Positions 1 through 6,958 are shown, counted from the first letter of the stretch. The stretch: 9,933 nt of DNA from Acidimicrobiaceae bacterium (GCA_027306715.1 DAHUZG010000365.1:1-9933); one strand, 5' to 3'. The notes: generated by a model not told the origin, from the sequence alone. A program made the numbers and translations.

Positions 1-1
1 G

Positions 2-67
2 CCGAGCCTCCGGCATGCGCACCGGCTGCTTCGGCCATCTCACCGGCAGGTACCGCGGCGCAGGTGA
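2..67 (+). CDS. Possible 3' end of an upstream gene (partial)
   Basis: Reading from base 2 gives an open frame of 21 codons ending in TGA at 65-67. That stop shares bases with the GTG at 64 in a GTGA overlap, the same arrangement seen at 1113-1116 and 9881-9884 in this window. The visible tail is short and basic (it ends RQVPRRR) and shows no recognisable domain. In actinobacteria the gene before a MoxR-DUF58 pair is often a DUF4350 membrane protein, but nothing here proves that. The alternative is that this stretch is the N-terminal extension of the MoxR gene itself, whose own frame is also open to base 1. Too little sequence is available to decide. Confidence 0.3.
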   Translation, partial: PSLRHAHRLLRPSHRQVPRRR

Positions 68-1116
68 GCGCCATGCTCGACCCGCTTCGAGAGGCAGTCG
101 CCGCCACCGTCGTCGGCAATGCCGCCGCTCTCGACCTGCTCCTCGTCGCTCTCCTCTGTCGAGGTCATGCGCTCCTCGAAGACGTCCCGGGCGTCGGCAA
201 GACGCTGCTCGCCCGCAGCCTCGCCGCCGCGCTCGGCTGCGAATTCCGTCGTGTCCAGCTGACTCCGGACGTGCTGCCGTCCGACATCACCGGCTCCAAC
301 GTGTTCAACCAGGCGAGCGGCCAGTTCGAGTTCCGCCCAGGGCCGTTGTTCACCCAGGTGCTGCTCGCGGACGAGATCAATCGGGCGACGCCACGTACCC
401 AGAGCGCGCTGCTCGAGGCGATGGAGGAGCGCCAGGTGACCGTTGACGGCACCACCCGTGCACTCGCCGAGCCGTTCCTCGTCCTCGCCACCGAGAACCC
501 GATCGAGCTCGAAGGCACCTTTCCGCTCCCGGAGGCGCAGCTCGACCGGTTCTTGCTGCGCGTCCGCCTCGGCTACCCGAGCCAGCAGGACGAGCGGGCG
601 ATCCTGCGGCGCTACGAGGGCGACGCCGCGCCGGTGGTGCCGCCCGTGCTCGACCCGGGGCACATACGCTGGCTCCAGCAGGCCCGTGCCGGCGTGCATG
701 TCGGCGACGCCGTCTGCACGTACCTGCTCGAACTCGTCCGCGCCACGCGCGAGGACCCGCGTCTGGCGCTCGGCGCGAGCCCTCGGGCGGCGCTCGCTCT
801 GCACCGGGCCGCCCAGGCGATGGCGCTCCTCGCAGGACGCAGCTACGTGCTGCCCGACGACGTGAAGCAGCTCGCGGAGCCGGTGCTCGCACACCGCGTC
901 CAGCTCACATCGGCGGCGCGGCTGCGCGGTTCGAGCGTCGACGCCGTGCTCGCCGAGCTCGTCGCTGCGACGCCGGTACCCGTGGAGCCGGACGGCTCGG
1001 CGGCGCTACCCGCTGCCGTGCCGGTTGCAGCGGCGCCCGGAATGGCGCCGGCCGCCGCTAACGCCCGCAGCACCTCCCCGGGTGCTCCGCCGGCGTCTGC
1101 GCCTGTCGTAACGTGA
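64..1116 (+). CDS. MoxR-family AAA+ ATPase
   Basis: This is a cytoplasmic AAA+ ATPase of the MoxR class, which uses ATP hydrolysis to remodel or mature partner protein complexes and usually works with the von Willebrand-like protein encoded beside it. The 350-residue product shows Walker A PGVGKT at about 42-47, Walker B LLADEIN at 100-106, sensor 1 ATEN at 142-145, a conserved LDRF at 160-163 and a GASPRA sensor-2 region at 237-242. An Ala/Pro-rich tail of about 45 residues follows the ATPase core. The start is uncertain. GTG 64 overlaps a possible upstream stop. ATG 73 has an AGGTGA element at 62-67 five bases before it. The frame is also open to the window edge. The family core begins almost at the ATG, so either internal start gives a complete enzyme. 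The stop overlaps the next start, so the two genes are translationally coupled. Family assignment is very secure; the client is unknown. Confidence 0.95.
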   Translation: MSAMLDPLREAVAATVVGNAAALDLLLVALLCRGHALLEDVPGVGKTLLARSLAAALGCEFRRVQLTPDVLPSDITGSNVFNQASGQFEFRPGPLFTQVLLADEINRATPRTQSALLEAMEERQVTVDGTTRALAEPFLVLATENPIELEGTFPLPEAQLDRFLLRVRLGYPSQQDERAILRRYEGDAAPVVPPVLDPGHIRWLQQARAGVHVGDAVCTYLLELVRATREDPRLALGASPRAALALHRAAQAMALLAGRSYVLPDDVKQLAEPVLAHRVQLTSAARLRGSSVDAVLAELVAATPVPVEPDGSAALPAAVPVAAAPGMAPAAANARSTSPGAPPASAPVVT

Positions 1117-2357
1117 GGATCCGGCGGCCACTCGACGGCGAGCTGAAGCTCGCAGTCGGCTTCGCCGTGGCCGCCATCGCCGGCTGGGTGATCGGCTCGG
1201 CGCCGCTCGCTGTCGTGGCCGTGCTCGGGGCGCTCAGCACCTGGGCGATGTACCTCTGGTATCGCTACTGCCTGGCCGGCGTCGACTACCGCCGCCAGCT
1301 CTCGGCGACAAGGGCGAGCTTCGGCGAGGAGGTCGTTCTGGACACCGAGCTCGTCAACGACAAGCTGCTCCCGCTCGCCTGGTTGCACCTCGTCGACCAG
1401 GTGCCGTCGGGGCTGACGATCACCGGTGCGGCGGTCGTCAAAGCGGGTGGGCCCGCCCTCGCCGACGCCCTCGTCGAGGTACGGCCGATGCTGCCCTACC
1501 AGCGCCTCCGACGGCACCTCGTCGTCTCCTGCACCCATCGGGGTGAGCATGTCTTCGGGCCGGCGCGGCTGCGCTCAGGCGACCCACTGGCGCTGCGCGA
1601 GCGGTCGCGCGAGCCCGCTGGCCGCGACCGGCTGCTCGTCTACCCGAAGGTGTTCGCCCTGGCGCCGAGCACCGTCGTCTCGCGGGTGCTCGTCGGCGAG
1701 CGGCGCGCCCGGCGCGAGCCGATCGAGGATCCGAGCCTCGTCGCCGGCGTTCGGGAGTACCGCCCCGGCGATCCGCTGCGCAAGGTGGACTGGCGCGCCA
1801 CGGCCCGCACGGCAACGTTGCTCGTCCGCGACTTCGAGCCGAGCGTGACGCTGCGGGTGGCCGTCTTCCTCGACTTCTCGCCGTCGGTGAGCAGCCGCTA
1901 CACCCTTGCCGGTGACGAGCTCGAGTTCACGATCGCCGTCGCTGCCTCGCTCGTCGCCGAGCTCGCCCGCCGGCGCATCGCCGTCGGTCTGTTCAGCTCG
2001 GGGGCGGTCGGCGCCCTGCCGCTCGCCTTCCCCGTCTCGACCTCGCCCGCCGCGCTGCCGGCGATCCTCGAAGGCCTCGCCCGAGCCAATCCCTACGGTC
2101 GGACCACCTTCGCCGAGGTGATCGCCGCCGAGGGCTCTCACCTCGGACGGGGCACGAGCGCCCTCGTCGTCGCCGGCAGCTGGTCGGCGGCCGCCCTGGC
2201 GGCGCTCGCCGAGCTCCGGCGCCGGCATGCCGTCACTGCTGTCGCCGCCGGCAAAGAGGGCGCCGACGAGCCGCCGCGGCGGGTGGTCGACGCCGTTCTG
2301 CACGCAGTCTACGAGAAGGGCTGGCAGGGTCGTGAGGTCCTCGAGCTGGGTTCATAG
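1113..2357 (+). CDS. DUF58 domain protein, membrane-anchored, von Willebrand-like
   Basis: This 414-residue protein is the usual partner of MoxR ATPases. Two hydrophobic segments at about 11-29 and 31-50 would anchor it in the membrane. A beta-rich stretch follows, then the DUF58 hallmark REYRPGDPLRKVDW at 214-227. A von Willebrand A-like fold starts at VAVFLDFSPSVS (249-260) and contains DxSxS (D254, S256, S258), the first part of a metal-ion-dependent adhesion site. The length is normal for the family. The GTG start at 1113 overlaps the MoxR stop in GTGA and has no clear Shine-Dalgarno element, so it probably relies on translational coupling. Family knowledge says DUF58 proteins bind or recruit the target of MoxR remodelling. 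What that target is here cannot be read from the sequence, although the membrane protein encoded next is the obvious candidate. Confidence 0.93.
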   Translation: MRIRRPLDGELKLAVGFAVAAIAGWVIGSAPLAVVAVLGALSTWAMYLWYRYCLAGVDYRRQLSATRASFGEEVVLDTELVNDKLLPLAWLHLVDQVPSGLTITGAAVVKAGGPALADALVEVRPMLPYQRLRRHLVVSCTHRGEHVFGPARLRSGDPLALRERSREPAGRDRLLVYPKVFALAPSTVVSRVLVGERRARREPIEDPSLVAGVREYRPGDPLRKVDWRATARTATLLVRDFEPSVTLRVAVFLDFSPSVSSRYTLAGDELEFTIAVAASLVAELARRRIAVGLFSSGAVGALPLAFPVSTSPAALPAILEGLARANPYGRTTFAEVIAAEGSHLGRGTSALVVAGSWSAAALAALAELRRRHAVTAVAAGKEGADEPPRRVVDAVLHAVYEKGWQGREVLELGS

Positions 2358-3834
2358 CCTCGTCGTCCCTGCAGTTCTCGCCGTCATCGAGGCAGCGTGG
2401 CTGTCGGCTTGGATCGGAGCGGCGGCGAGGCTGGCCCCCGGGGTGCCGGCCGATACGCCCTTCCTGTCGCTCGCCGTGCCGGCGATCGCCGTCACCTCTG
2501 TCGCCGCCCTGAGCCGTCGTATCGGGTTCCCACGCTGGACGCGCCCGGCGCTCCTGGCGCTCGTCGCGCTAGTGCTCGCCGCGCTCACCGCGGGTACTCT
2601 CGCCGCTCTCTATCTGCACGGAGCTCTGGTCACGAGTGGCTTCGAGCCGTGGGCGGCGCCGGCGGGCTTGGCGTCAGCGGGCACGGCGCTCGCCTGGTTC
2701 CTCGCCTCGCTCCTCGTCGCGCGCGGAGCCTGGCTCGGCTGGGCCGAGCCGAGTGTGCGGGCGGTGGCGACGAGCCTCGTCGTCTCGGGCGTCGGCTTCG
2801 GGCTGTTCCTCGTCGTCGCCGCCATCGACCGTCGCGACGCCCGCCTGCACGCCGCTGCCGCTCCTGCCGCCCTGCTGCTCGTCTGCTGCTTCCCGGCAGC
2901 GATCGCGGTGGCGGCGCTCGTGCGTGAGCGCGAGGTCGAGCGCTGGGGGCTCGGCGGGGCGCACAATCGTCCCGGTTTGGAATGGCTGGCGGCGTTGATG
3001 GCTCCGATGGCGGTGGTGGTCGTCGCGGCCGTCGTGCTCGCCCTCGTCGTCGGGCCGTCGGCGCCGCTGATCGGGCGGGCGCTGCGCGCCGGCGCGCACG
3101 ACGTCGCGGCTCTCTTCGACTGGCTGGCACGCGAGCTGTCGCATGCCGGCACCGCCAAGCAGCGGCCGCTCCAGGCATCGACGGGAAGACCCGGCCTGCC
3201 ACCGCGGGCGGTCGTGCACGTCTCGATCCCCGGCTGGGCCAGGCTGGCGGCACTCGCGGTCGCCGCGGTGGTCGGCGCGGCCGTGGTCGCCGTCCTGCTA
3301 CGTGCCCTGTTCCCGCTCTGGCTCCGGCTGCGCCGCATCTCCTTACCCGTCCCGGGCAGCCGCGCCGACGAGTCCGACTCGCTGTTCAGCTGGTCGCATC
3401 TGCTCGCCCAGCTGCGCGCTGCGCTCGCCGCCTTCTTCTCCCGGTTCCGCCGCACCCGTTCGGGGCCGCCGCCCGCCGCCGGCGGCTGGGCGGAGCGGGC
3501 GGCAGGCCCGGCCGACGTGCGCGCGCACTACCGCAGCATGCTTACCGCCGCCCGTGCTGTGGGGCAGGGGCGGGCCGGCTCGGAGACGCCGCTCGAGCTC
3601 GAGCGACGGCTGGCTGCCGGGCGCGCCGCCCCGGTGGCCGGATCGCTGCGGCAGCTGACCGAGCTCTACGACACGGTCCGCTACGGGGAGCAACCGCCCG
3701 GCGACGCCGAGCTGGTCGTCGCCGCAGGATCGGCGAGCAAGGTGGTCGAGGCGTTGAGGGCGCCGTTGGCCGACGGTGGCGGGCAGCCAGGCGCCGCCGG
3801 CGGTCACGCTCAGCCGGCTGCGGGCGGCTGCTGA
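2332..3834 (+). CDS. Polytopic membrane protein with C-terminal DUF4129 domain (TgpA-like, no transglutaminase core)
   Basis: This 500-residue protein has about eight hydrophobic segments (roughly 8-33, 43-61, 72-99, 108-134, 143-165, 173-197, 217-245 and 301-329). It ends in a cytoplasmic DUF4129-type region with SLFSWSHLLAQLR at 350-362, AHYRSML at 398-404, ETPLELERRLA at 418-428 and LYDTVRYG at 445-452. That tail is typical of the third gene in MoxR-DUF58 operons, where it is usually fused to a transglutaminase (TgpA). Here the segment between the last two membrane helices is only about 55 residues and shows no Cys-His-Asp transglutaminase pattern. I chose GTG 2332, which overlaps the DUF58 gene by 26 bases and puts the first helix near the N terminus. 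The frame stays open upstream to 2227, but that part merely shadows the DUF58 gene. It is probably the membrane target or partner of the MoxR/DUF58 pair. That role is an inference. Confidence 0.85.
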   Translation: MRSSSWVHSLVVPAVLAVIEAAWLSAWIGAAARLAPGVPADTPFLSLAVPAIAVTSVAALSRRIGFPRWTRPALLALVALVLAALTAGTLAALYLHGALVTSGFEPWAAPAGLASAGTALAWFLASLLVARGAWLGWAEPSVRAVATSLVVSGVGFGLFLVVAAIDRRDARLHAAAAPAALLLVCCFPAAIAVAALVREREVERWGLGGAHNRPGLEWLAALMAPMAVVVVAAVVLALVVGPSAPLIGRALRAGAHDVAALFDWLARELSHAGTAKQRPLQASTGRPGLPPRAVVHVSIPGWARLAALAVAAVVGAAVVAVLLRALFPLWLRLRRISLPVPGSRADESDSLFSWSHLLAQLRAALAAFFSRFRRTRSGPPPAAGGWAERAAGPADVRAHYRSMLTAARAVGQGRAGSETPLELERRLAAGRAAPVAGSLRQLTELYDTVRYGEQPPGDAELVVAAGSASKVVEALRAPLADGGGQPGAAGGHAQPAAGGC

Positions 3835-3856
3835 GGGCTACCCCCGGCGTCGCGCA

Positions 3857-3888
3857 GGTGGCCGGCTCGGCATCGTCGGCCGGCTACC
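3857..3888 (+). terminator. Hairpin terminator candidate after the MoxR operon
   Basis: Bases 3857-3866 (GGTGGCCGGC) pair with 3879-3888 (GCCGGCTACC) in a 10-bp stem with one G-U pair and a 12-base loop. The hairpin begins 22 bases after the stop of the DUF4129 gene. No T-run follows, as is common in high-GC actinobacteria, so it could be a U-less terminator or an RNA 3'-end stabiliser. A second, 7-bp inverted repeat lies just downstream at 3908-3914 and 3924-3930. Confidence 0.5.
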
Positions 3889-3907
3889 AGCCAGGCACGG
3901 GCGGTGT

Positions 3908-3930
3908 CGGCGCCGAGCGGCCGGGCGCCG
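3908..3930. repeat. 7-bp inverted repeat, second hairpin in the 3835-3981 spacer
   Basis: CGGCGCC at 3908-3914 is the reverse complement of GGCGCCG at 3924-3930, with a 9-base spacer. It lies in the 147-base gap between the MoxR operon and the dGTPase gene. It may back up the hairpin at 3857-3888 or act as an operator for the downstream gene. In such GC-rich DNA a 7-bp repeat may also be chance. Confidence 0.35.
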
Positions 3931-3968
3931 GCAGTGCGTCGGACGTCCGGGCTGTCCCAGCCCCGGCG

Positions 3969-3981
3969 TACCGTATCCGCC
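3969..3981 (+). promoter_or_regulatory. Possible -10 element of a leaderless dGTPase transcript
   Basis: TACCGT at 3969-3974 fits the actinobacterial TANNNT -10 pattern and is separated by 7 bases from the ATG at 3982. Transcription would then begin at or next to the start codon. This fits the absence of a Shine-Dalgarno element there. No good -35 hexamer is seen at the usual distance, which is not unusual in this group. The call rests on a short motif and its spacing only. Confidence 0.35.
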
Positions 3982-5157
3982 ATGGAGCAGCCGGGCAGCG
4001 CGGCGCCGGCGAGTGACCTGCCGAGCCGGAGAGAGCACGAATGGGCGGCGACGATGGCCGGGCACCGGCAGCGTTCGGTCGCCGTCCGCTTCGCCCACGA
4101 CTCGGCAGGCGCGCTCGGTGGCACCGACGAACCGCTCGTGCGCGAGGAGCGCGAAGAGCTCGAGGCGGCGCTCCTCGCCCCCGGGGCGACCCGGGCGCGA
4201 GGTGCCGGCCGACGTGCGGTGGACGAGGAGCCGGATCGGCTCCGGACCTGTTTCGAGCGTGATCGGGACCGCATCTTGCACAGCACGGCCTTCCGTCGAC
4301 TGGCCGGCAAGACGCAGGTCTTCGTCTTCCCCGACGACCATCAGCGCACGCGCCTCACCCACGCTCTCGAGGTGGCACAGGTCGCCCGGGCGATCGCCAC
4401 CGCCCTGCGTTGCAACGTGGTGCTCGCCGAGGCGATCGCTCTCGGCCACGACTGCGGCCATGGGCCTGGGGGCCACGCCAGCGAGGACGCTTTCTCGCGC
4501 TACCTGCCGGAGGGCTACGACCATGCCGTCTGGGGCGCCGACGTCGTCCTCGCCCCGCTCAACCTCACCGTCGAGGTGCTCGACGGTGTCCGGAACCACT
4601 CCTGGTCGCGTCCCTCGCCGGCGACGCCCGAGGGCGACATCGTCAGCTGGGCCGACCGGATCGCCTACGTCTGCCACGACTTCGAGGACGCCGTGCGCGC
4701 CGGAGTCGTGACCCCGGCCGACCTCCCGGCCGATGTGCGGGCGGCCTGCGGCGCGCATCGGGGCGGCCAGCTCGGCGCCTTCATCGACGGCGTGGTCGCC
4801 GGGACGGCGGCGGCGGGAAGGGTGGCGATGGAAGACGGGCTCGCCGCCGCGCTCGAGGCCTTCCGCGCGTTCGACTACGAGCGCATCTACCTACGTCCCG
4901 AGTCGCGCCGGCAGGCGGCCGGAGTGATCGCCGTGCTCACCGGACTCGTCGACCGGCTGATCGCCGAGCCGTGGCGGATCCCTACCGTTGCCGGCGAGAG
5001 CGGTGGGGGAGAGGCCGCCGAGGCATACGGCGAGAAGGCGGCACGCGCCGCCGTTGCCTGGGTGGCGGGGATGACCGACCGGTATGCGATCGCCCGCTCG
5101 AGCGAGCTCACGGAGTGGCCGGCGGGCATCCTGCCCGGCCCGCTCGTCGCCGGGTAG
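3982..5157 (+). CDS. dgt: dGTP triphosphohydrolase-like HD-domain protein
   Basis: This enzyme family removes triphosphate from dGTP or other dNTPs in the cytoplasm and so limits the nucleotide pool. The 391-residue product carries the family block FERDRDRILHSTAFRRL (91-107) and KTQVF. HD-domain metal ligands are seen as H127 in RLTHALEVAQ, H156-D157 in GHDCGH and D225 in WADRIAYV, with the conserved LDGVRNHSWSRPSPATPEGD at 200-219. Two places depart from the usual family wording: GHDCGHGPGGH replaces the common GHDLGHTPFGH, and YDHAVWGADVV stands where an HN-Q motif is usual. The start is not certain. ATG 3982 follows a possible leaderless promoter. ATG 4054 or GTG 4138 would remove 24 or 52 residues, and GTG 4138 lies closest to where relatives usually begin (REEREELEAALLAPGA). 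It is a single-gene unit, convergent with the SPFH gene. The substrate cannot be predicted. Confidence 0.9.
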   Translation: MEQPGSAAPASDLPSRREHEWAATMAGHRQRSVAVRFAHDSAGALGGTDEPLVREEREELEAALLAPGATRARGAGRRAVDEEPDRLRTCFERDRDRILHSTAFRRLAGKTQVFVFPDDHQRTRLTHALEVAQVARAIATALRCNVVLAEAIALGHDCGHGPGGHASEDAFSRYLPEGYDHAVWGADVVLAPLNLTVEVLDGVRNHSWSRPSPATPEGDIVSWADRIAYVCHDFEDAVRAGVVTPADLPADVRAACGAHRGGQLGAFIDGVVAGTAAAGRVAMEDGLAAALEAFRAFDYERIYLRPESRRQAAGVIAVLTGLVDRLIAEPWRIPTVAGESGGGEAAEAYGEKAARAAVAWVAGMTDRYAIARSSELTEWPAGILPGPLVAG

Positions 5158-5184
5158 CGGGCGAGCCGTCGCGGCGACGGCCCG
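5158..5184. terminator. Hairpin terminator candidate between convergent dgt and SPFH genes
   Basis: Immediately after the dGTPase stop, GCCGTCG at 5165-5171 pairs perfectly with CGACGGC at 5175-5181 around a 3-base loop. Bases 5158-5160 can pair with 5182-5184 to extend the stem past a bulge. No T-run follows. A weaker pairing (GCCGGC at 5198-5203 and 5223-5228) lies nearer the SPFH stop and could serve the minus-strand transcript. The 84-base convergent spacer holds nothing else I can identify. Confidence 0.45.
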
Positions 5185-5224
5185 CCTCTGCTGGACAGCC
5201 GGCCGCGACGTCGACGGTGGCCGC

Positions 5225-5260
5225 CGGCGCCCGATGGCCCGTCAGTCGGCGCCCGATGGC
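5225..5260. repeat. 14-bp direct repeat spanning the SPFH stop codon
   Basis: CGGCGCCCGATGGC occurs at 5225-5238 and again at 5247-5260, a 22-base period. The SPFH stop codon (minus strand, 5244-5242) falls between the two copies. The right copy encodes part of the C-terminal PSGAD residues and the left copy is untranslated. It looks like a small duplication at the gene end. Confidence 0.7.
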
Positions 5261-6366
5261 TCGGTCCGAACGCCGCCGGCTGGCGGCGTGGCCCCCGCAG
5301 CAGGCGCTGGGGAAGCAGGCGCTGGGGAAGCAGGCGTCGCCACTGCGGGTGCCGCCGCAGTGAGCGCCCCCGCCGGGGCACCGTTTGCCACGGGACCGAC
5401 ACCCGAGCTGGCGACGTTGCCGTTGGGGCTGTTGGGGGCACCGCCGTTGCCGGCGGAGCTGGAGCCGACAGCCGAGCCCGCAGGCATCGCCGAAACGAGA
5501 CCTCCGAGCCCGCGTAAGAAGCCGCCGAGCTCCATCGGCACGACCAGCTTGGTCGAGGCCGAGGCGCCGATCTGCTTCAAGGTGTCGAGGTACTGCAGCA
5601 GCAGCGTGTTCTCGTCGAGGGTCTTAGCCGTCTCGAGGATCCTCTCGAGGCCGCCGGCGTAGCCTTCGGCCTTCAGCACGGCCGACTGGCGGTCACCTTC
5701 TGCGGCAAGGATCGACGCCTGCTTGCGTCCTTCGGCGATCGACACCGCCGACTGCCGCTCGCCCTCGGCGGCGAGGATGGCGGCTGCCTTCTTGCCCTCG
5801 GCCTCGGTGATCGCTGCACGACGGGTGCGCTCTGCCGACATCTGCCGGGTCATCGCCTCGAGCACCCCTGGCGGCGGGTTGACCTCGCGGACCTCGACGT
5901 TGGTGACCTTGACGCCCCAGCGCTCGGTCACCTCGTCGAGGCGCACGCGCAGTGAAGCGTTCATCTGCTCGCGCTTGGAGAGCACGTCGTCGAGGTTCAT
6001 GTCGCCGACGACGCTCCGCAGCGTCGTCGCCGCCACGTTCAACGCCGCGCCGGCGAAGTTCTGCACCTGCAAGACCGACATCATCGGGTCGATGACCTTG
6101 TAGAAGATGATGAAGTCGATCGAGATCGGCGCGTTGTCCTTCGTGATCGCTGTCTGGCTCGGGATCTCGAGGTACTGCTCGCGAAGGTCAACCCAGCTGG
6201 TGCGATCGGTGACGGGCATCACCCAGGTCAAGCCCGGACCGCGCGTCCCGACGGCGCGGCCGAGCCGGAACAGGACGATCCGTTGGTACTCCCGAACGAC
6301 CTTCACCGAGCTGCCGACGTAGAGCAGCACGAGGAAAGCGACCACACCTACGACGACACCGATCAT
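5242..6366 (-). CDS. SPFH/band-7 (stomatin, QmcA/HflC-like) membrane protein
   Basis: This 374-residue protein starts with a membrane helix (about 2-20), then a band-7/SPFH domain (about 22-185) with REYQRIVLFRLGR at 25-37 and GPGLTWVMP at 43-51, typical of stomatin/QmcA proteins. A coiled coil follows in which AEG recurs exactly every 11 residues (189, 200, 211, 222, 233). The conserved part ends near residue 297. The last 75 residues are a low-complexity Ala/Pro/Gly/Ser tail that family members usually lack or hold shorter, and it contains a 15-bp tandem DNA repeat. SPFH proteins assemble into ring- or cage-like oligomers in membrane microdomains and often modulate membrane proteases or respond to envelope stress. 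The start ATG 6366 overlaps the NfeD stop in ATGA, so the two are co-translated as in many nfeD-SPFH pairs. Its exact role is not predictable. Confidence 0.93.
   Translation of the reverse strand: MIGVVVGVVAFLVLLYVGSSVKVVREYQRIVLFRLGRAVGTRGPGLTWVMPVTDRTSWVDLREQYLEIPSQTAITKDNAPISIDFIIFYKVIDPMMSVLQVQNFAGAALNVAATTLRSVVGDMNLDDVLSKREQMNASLRVRLDEVTERWGVKVTNVEVREVNPPPGVLEAMTRQMSAERTRRAAITEAEGKKAAAILAAEGERQSAVSIAEGRKQASILAAEGDRQSAVLKAEGYAGGLERILETAKTLDENTLLLQYLDTLKQIGASASTKLVVPMELGGFLRGLGGLVSAMPAGSAVGSSSAGNGGAPNSPNGNVASSGVGPVANGAPAGALTAAAPAVATPASPAPASPAPAAGATPPAGGVRTEPSGAD
5301..5336. repeat. 15-bp tandem repeat in the SPFH C-terminal tail
   Basis: The unit CAGGCGCTGGGGAAG is present twice in perfect tandem (5301-5315 and 5316-5330), followed by a partial copy (5331-5336). 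The period is a multiple of three and on the minus strand encodes a repeated Ser-Pro-Ala-Pro-Ala motif in the low-complexity tail. Such repeats can vary in number between strains without breaking the reading frame. Confidence 0.85.
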
Positions 6367-6935
6367 GACTCTGCCGCCTCGCTCTCGTCTCCACCCGGTG
6401 CTGAACCCCCGCCGGCCGTGCCCGTCCCTCGGTTGCCCTCGCCGGAACGCGGCTGGGCGAGGAGGTCGCCGAGCTCGAGCGGGCGACCGGGGAGGGGAAC
6501 CAGGTCCTCGGCCCAGACCTGCAGGCGGACACCCTCACGGCCGACGACCTGAACCTTGGTGCCGGCGGCGATGTCGCCGCTCAGCGACTCGGCCGACCAC
6601 TCCTCGCCGGCCACGCGCACGACTCCTACCGGCTCGAGGACGCTGATGGCGACACCGCTCGACCCGATCGGGCGGCGCAGGTGCAGGCTCGGTCGTGAGG
6701 ACTCCGTGAGACCTTTCCAGGCGAGCGCTCCGAGCCCCGCAGACAGCGCCAGGTCTGCCCCGAGCAGGCCGAAGACGAGCGGCTCGGTCAATCCCCGAAC
6801 AGCCATCACGACCAGCCAGGCTGCGGCACAGACACCGACCACGGCGGCGAGGCCGTGGCCGTGCGGACCGATGTGCAGTCCCGCGACGGTCAACAGCACG
6901 ACCGCTCCGAGCAGCACACCGGCAACGATCCACAT
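6363..6935 (-). CDS. NfeD-like membrane protein with C-terminal OB-fold (short form)
   Basis: This 190-residue protein has three predicted membrane helices (about 2-20, 27-48 and 52-73) and then an NfeD-type OB-fold region at about 90-147. That region includes GVAISVLEPVGVVRVAGEEW (94-113), a GTKVQVV strand and a final LQVWAEDLVPL. A Gly/Ser-rich acidic tail ends the protein. It is the short NfeD form, without the ClpP-like protease domain of long NfeD. Short NfeD proteins are typically encoded beside an SPFH gene and are thought to support assembly or function of its membrane microdomain. I chose ATG 6935 because GGAGG lies exactly five bases upstream on the minus strand and the first helix starts at once. 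The open frame continues to 7091 but adds an Arg-rich stretch with no membrane or domain signal. The stop overlaps the SPFH start. Confidence 0.9.
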   Translation of the reverse strand: MWIVAGVLLGAVVLLTVAGLHIGPHGHGLAAVVGVCAAAWLVVMAVRGLTEPLVFGLLGADLALSAGLGALAWKGLTESSRPSLHLRRPIGSSGVAISVLEPVGVVRVAGEEWSAESLSGDIAAGTKVQVVGREGVRLQVWAEDLVPLPGRPLELGDLLAQPRSGEGNRGTGTAGGGSAPGGDESEAAES

Positions 6936-6940
6936 GGCGG

Positions 6941-6945
6941 CCTCC
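6941..6945 (-). promoter_or_regulatory. Shine-Dalgarno GGAGG fixing the NfeD start
   Basis: On the minus strand GGAGG is followed by five bases and then ATG 6935. This spacing is close to ideal and favours this start over upstream in-frame candidates at 6956 and 7091. Confidence 0.8.
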
Positions 6946-6958
6946 AGGCTCCTCACCC

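Noticed and set aside
2982..4016. 344-residue plus-strand frame across the DUF4129 gene and the following spacer
   Set aside because: It is a frame shadow of the membrane protein, with Arg/Ala/Gly composition and no hydrophobic segments or domains.
3838..4758. 306-residue open frame on the minus strand opposite the dGTPase gene
   Set aside because: It runs antisense to a gene with clear conserved motifs, is Arg/Gly-rich with no domain, and has no ribosome binding site that I can see. Long shadow frames are expected at this GC content.
4410..5363. 317-residue plus-strand frame overlapping the dGTPase end and the SPFH tail
   Set aside because: The product is an Arg/Gly/Ala-rich translation of the wrong frame of the dGTPase gene and continues into the antisense of the SPFH gene. 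No motif supports it.
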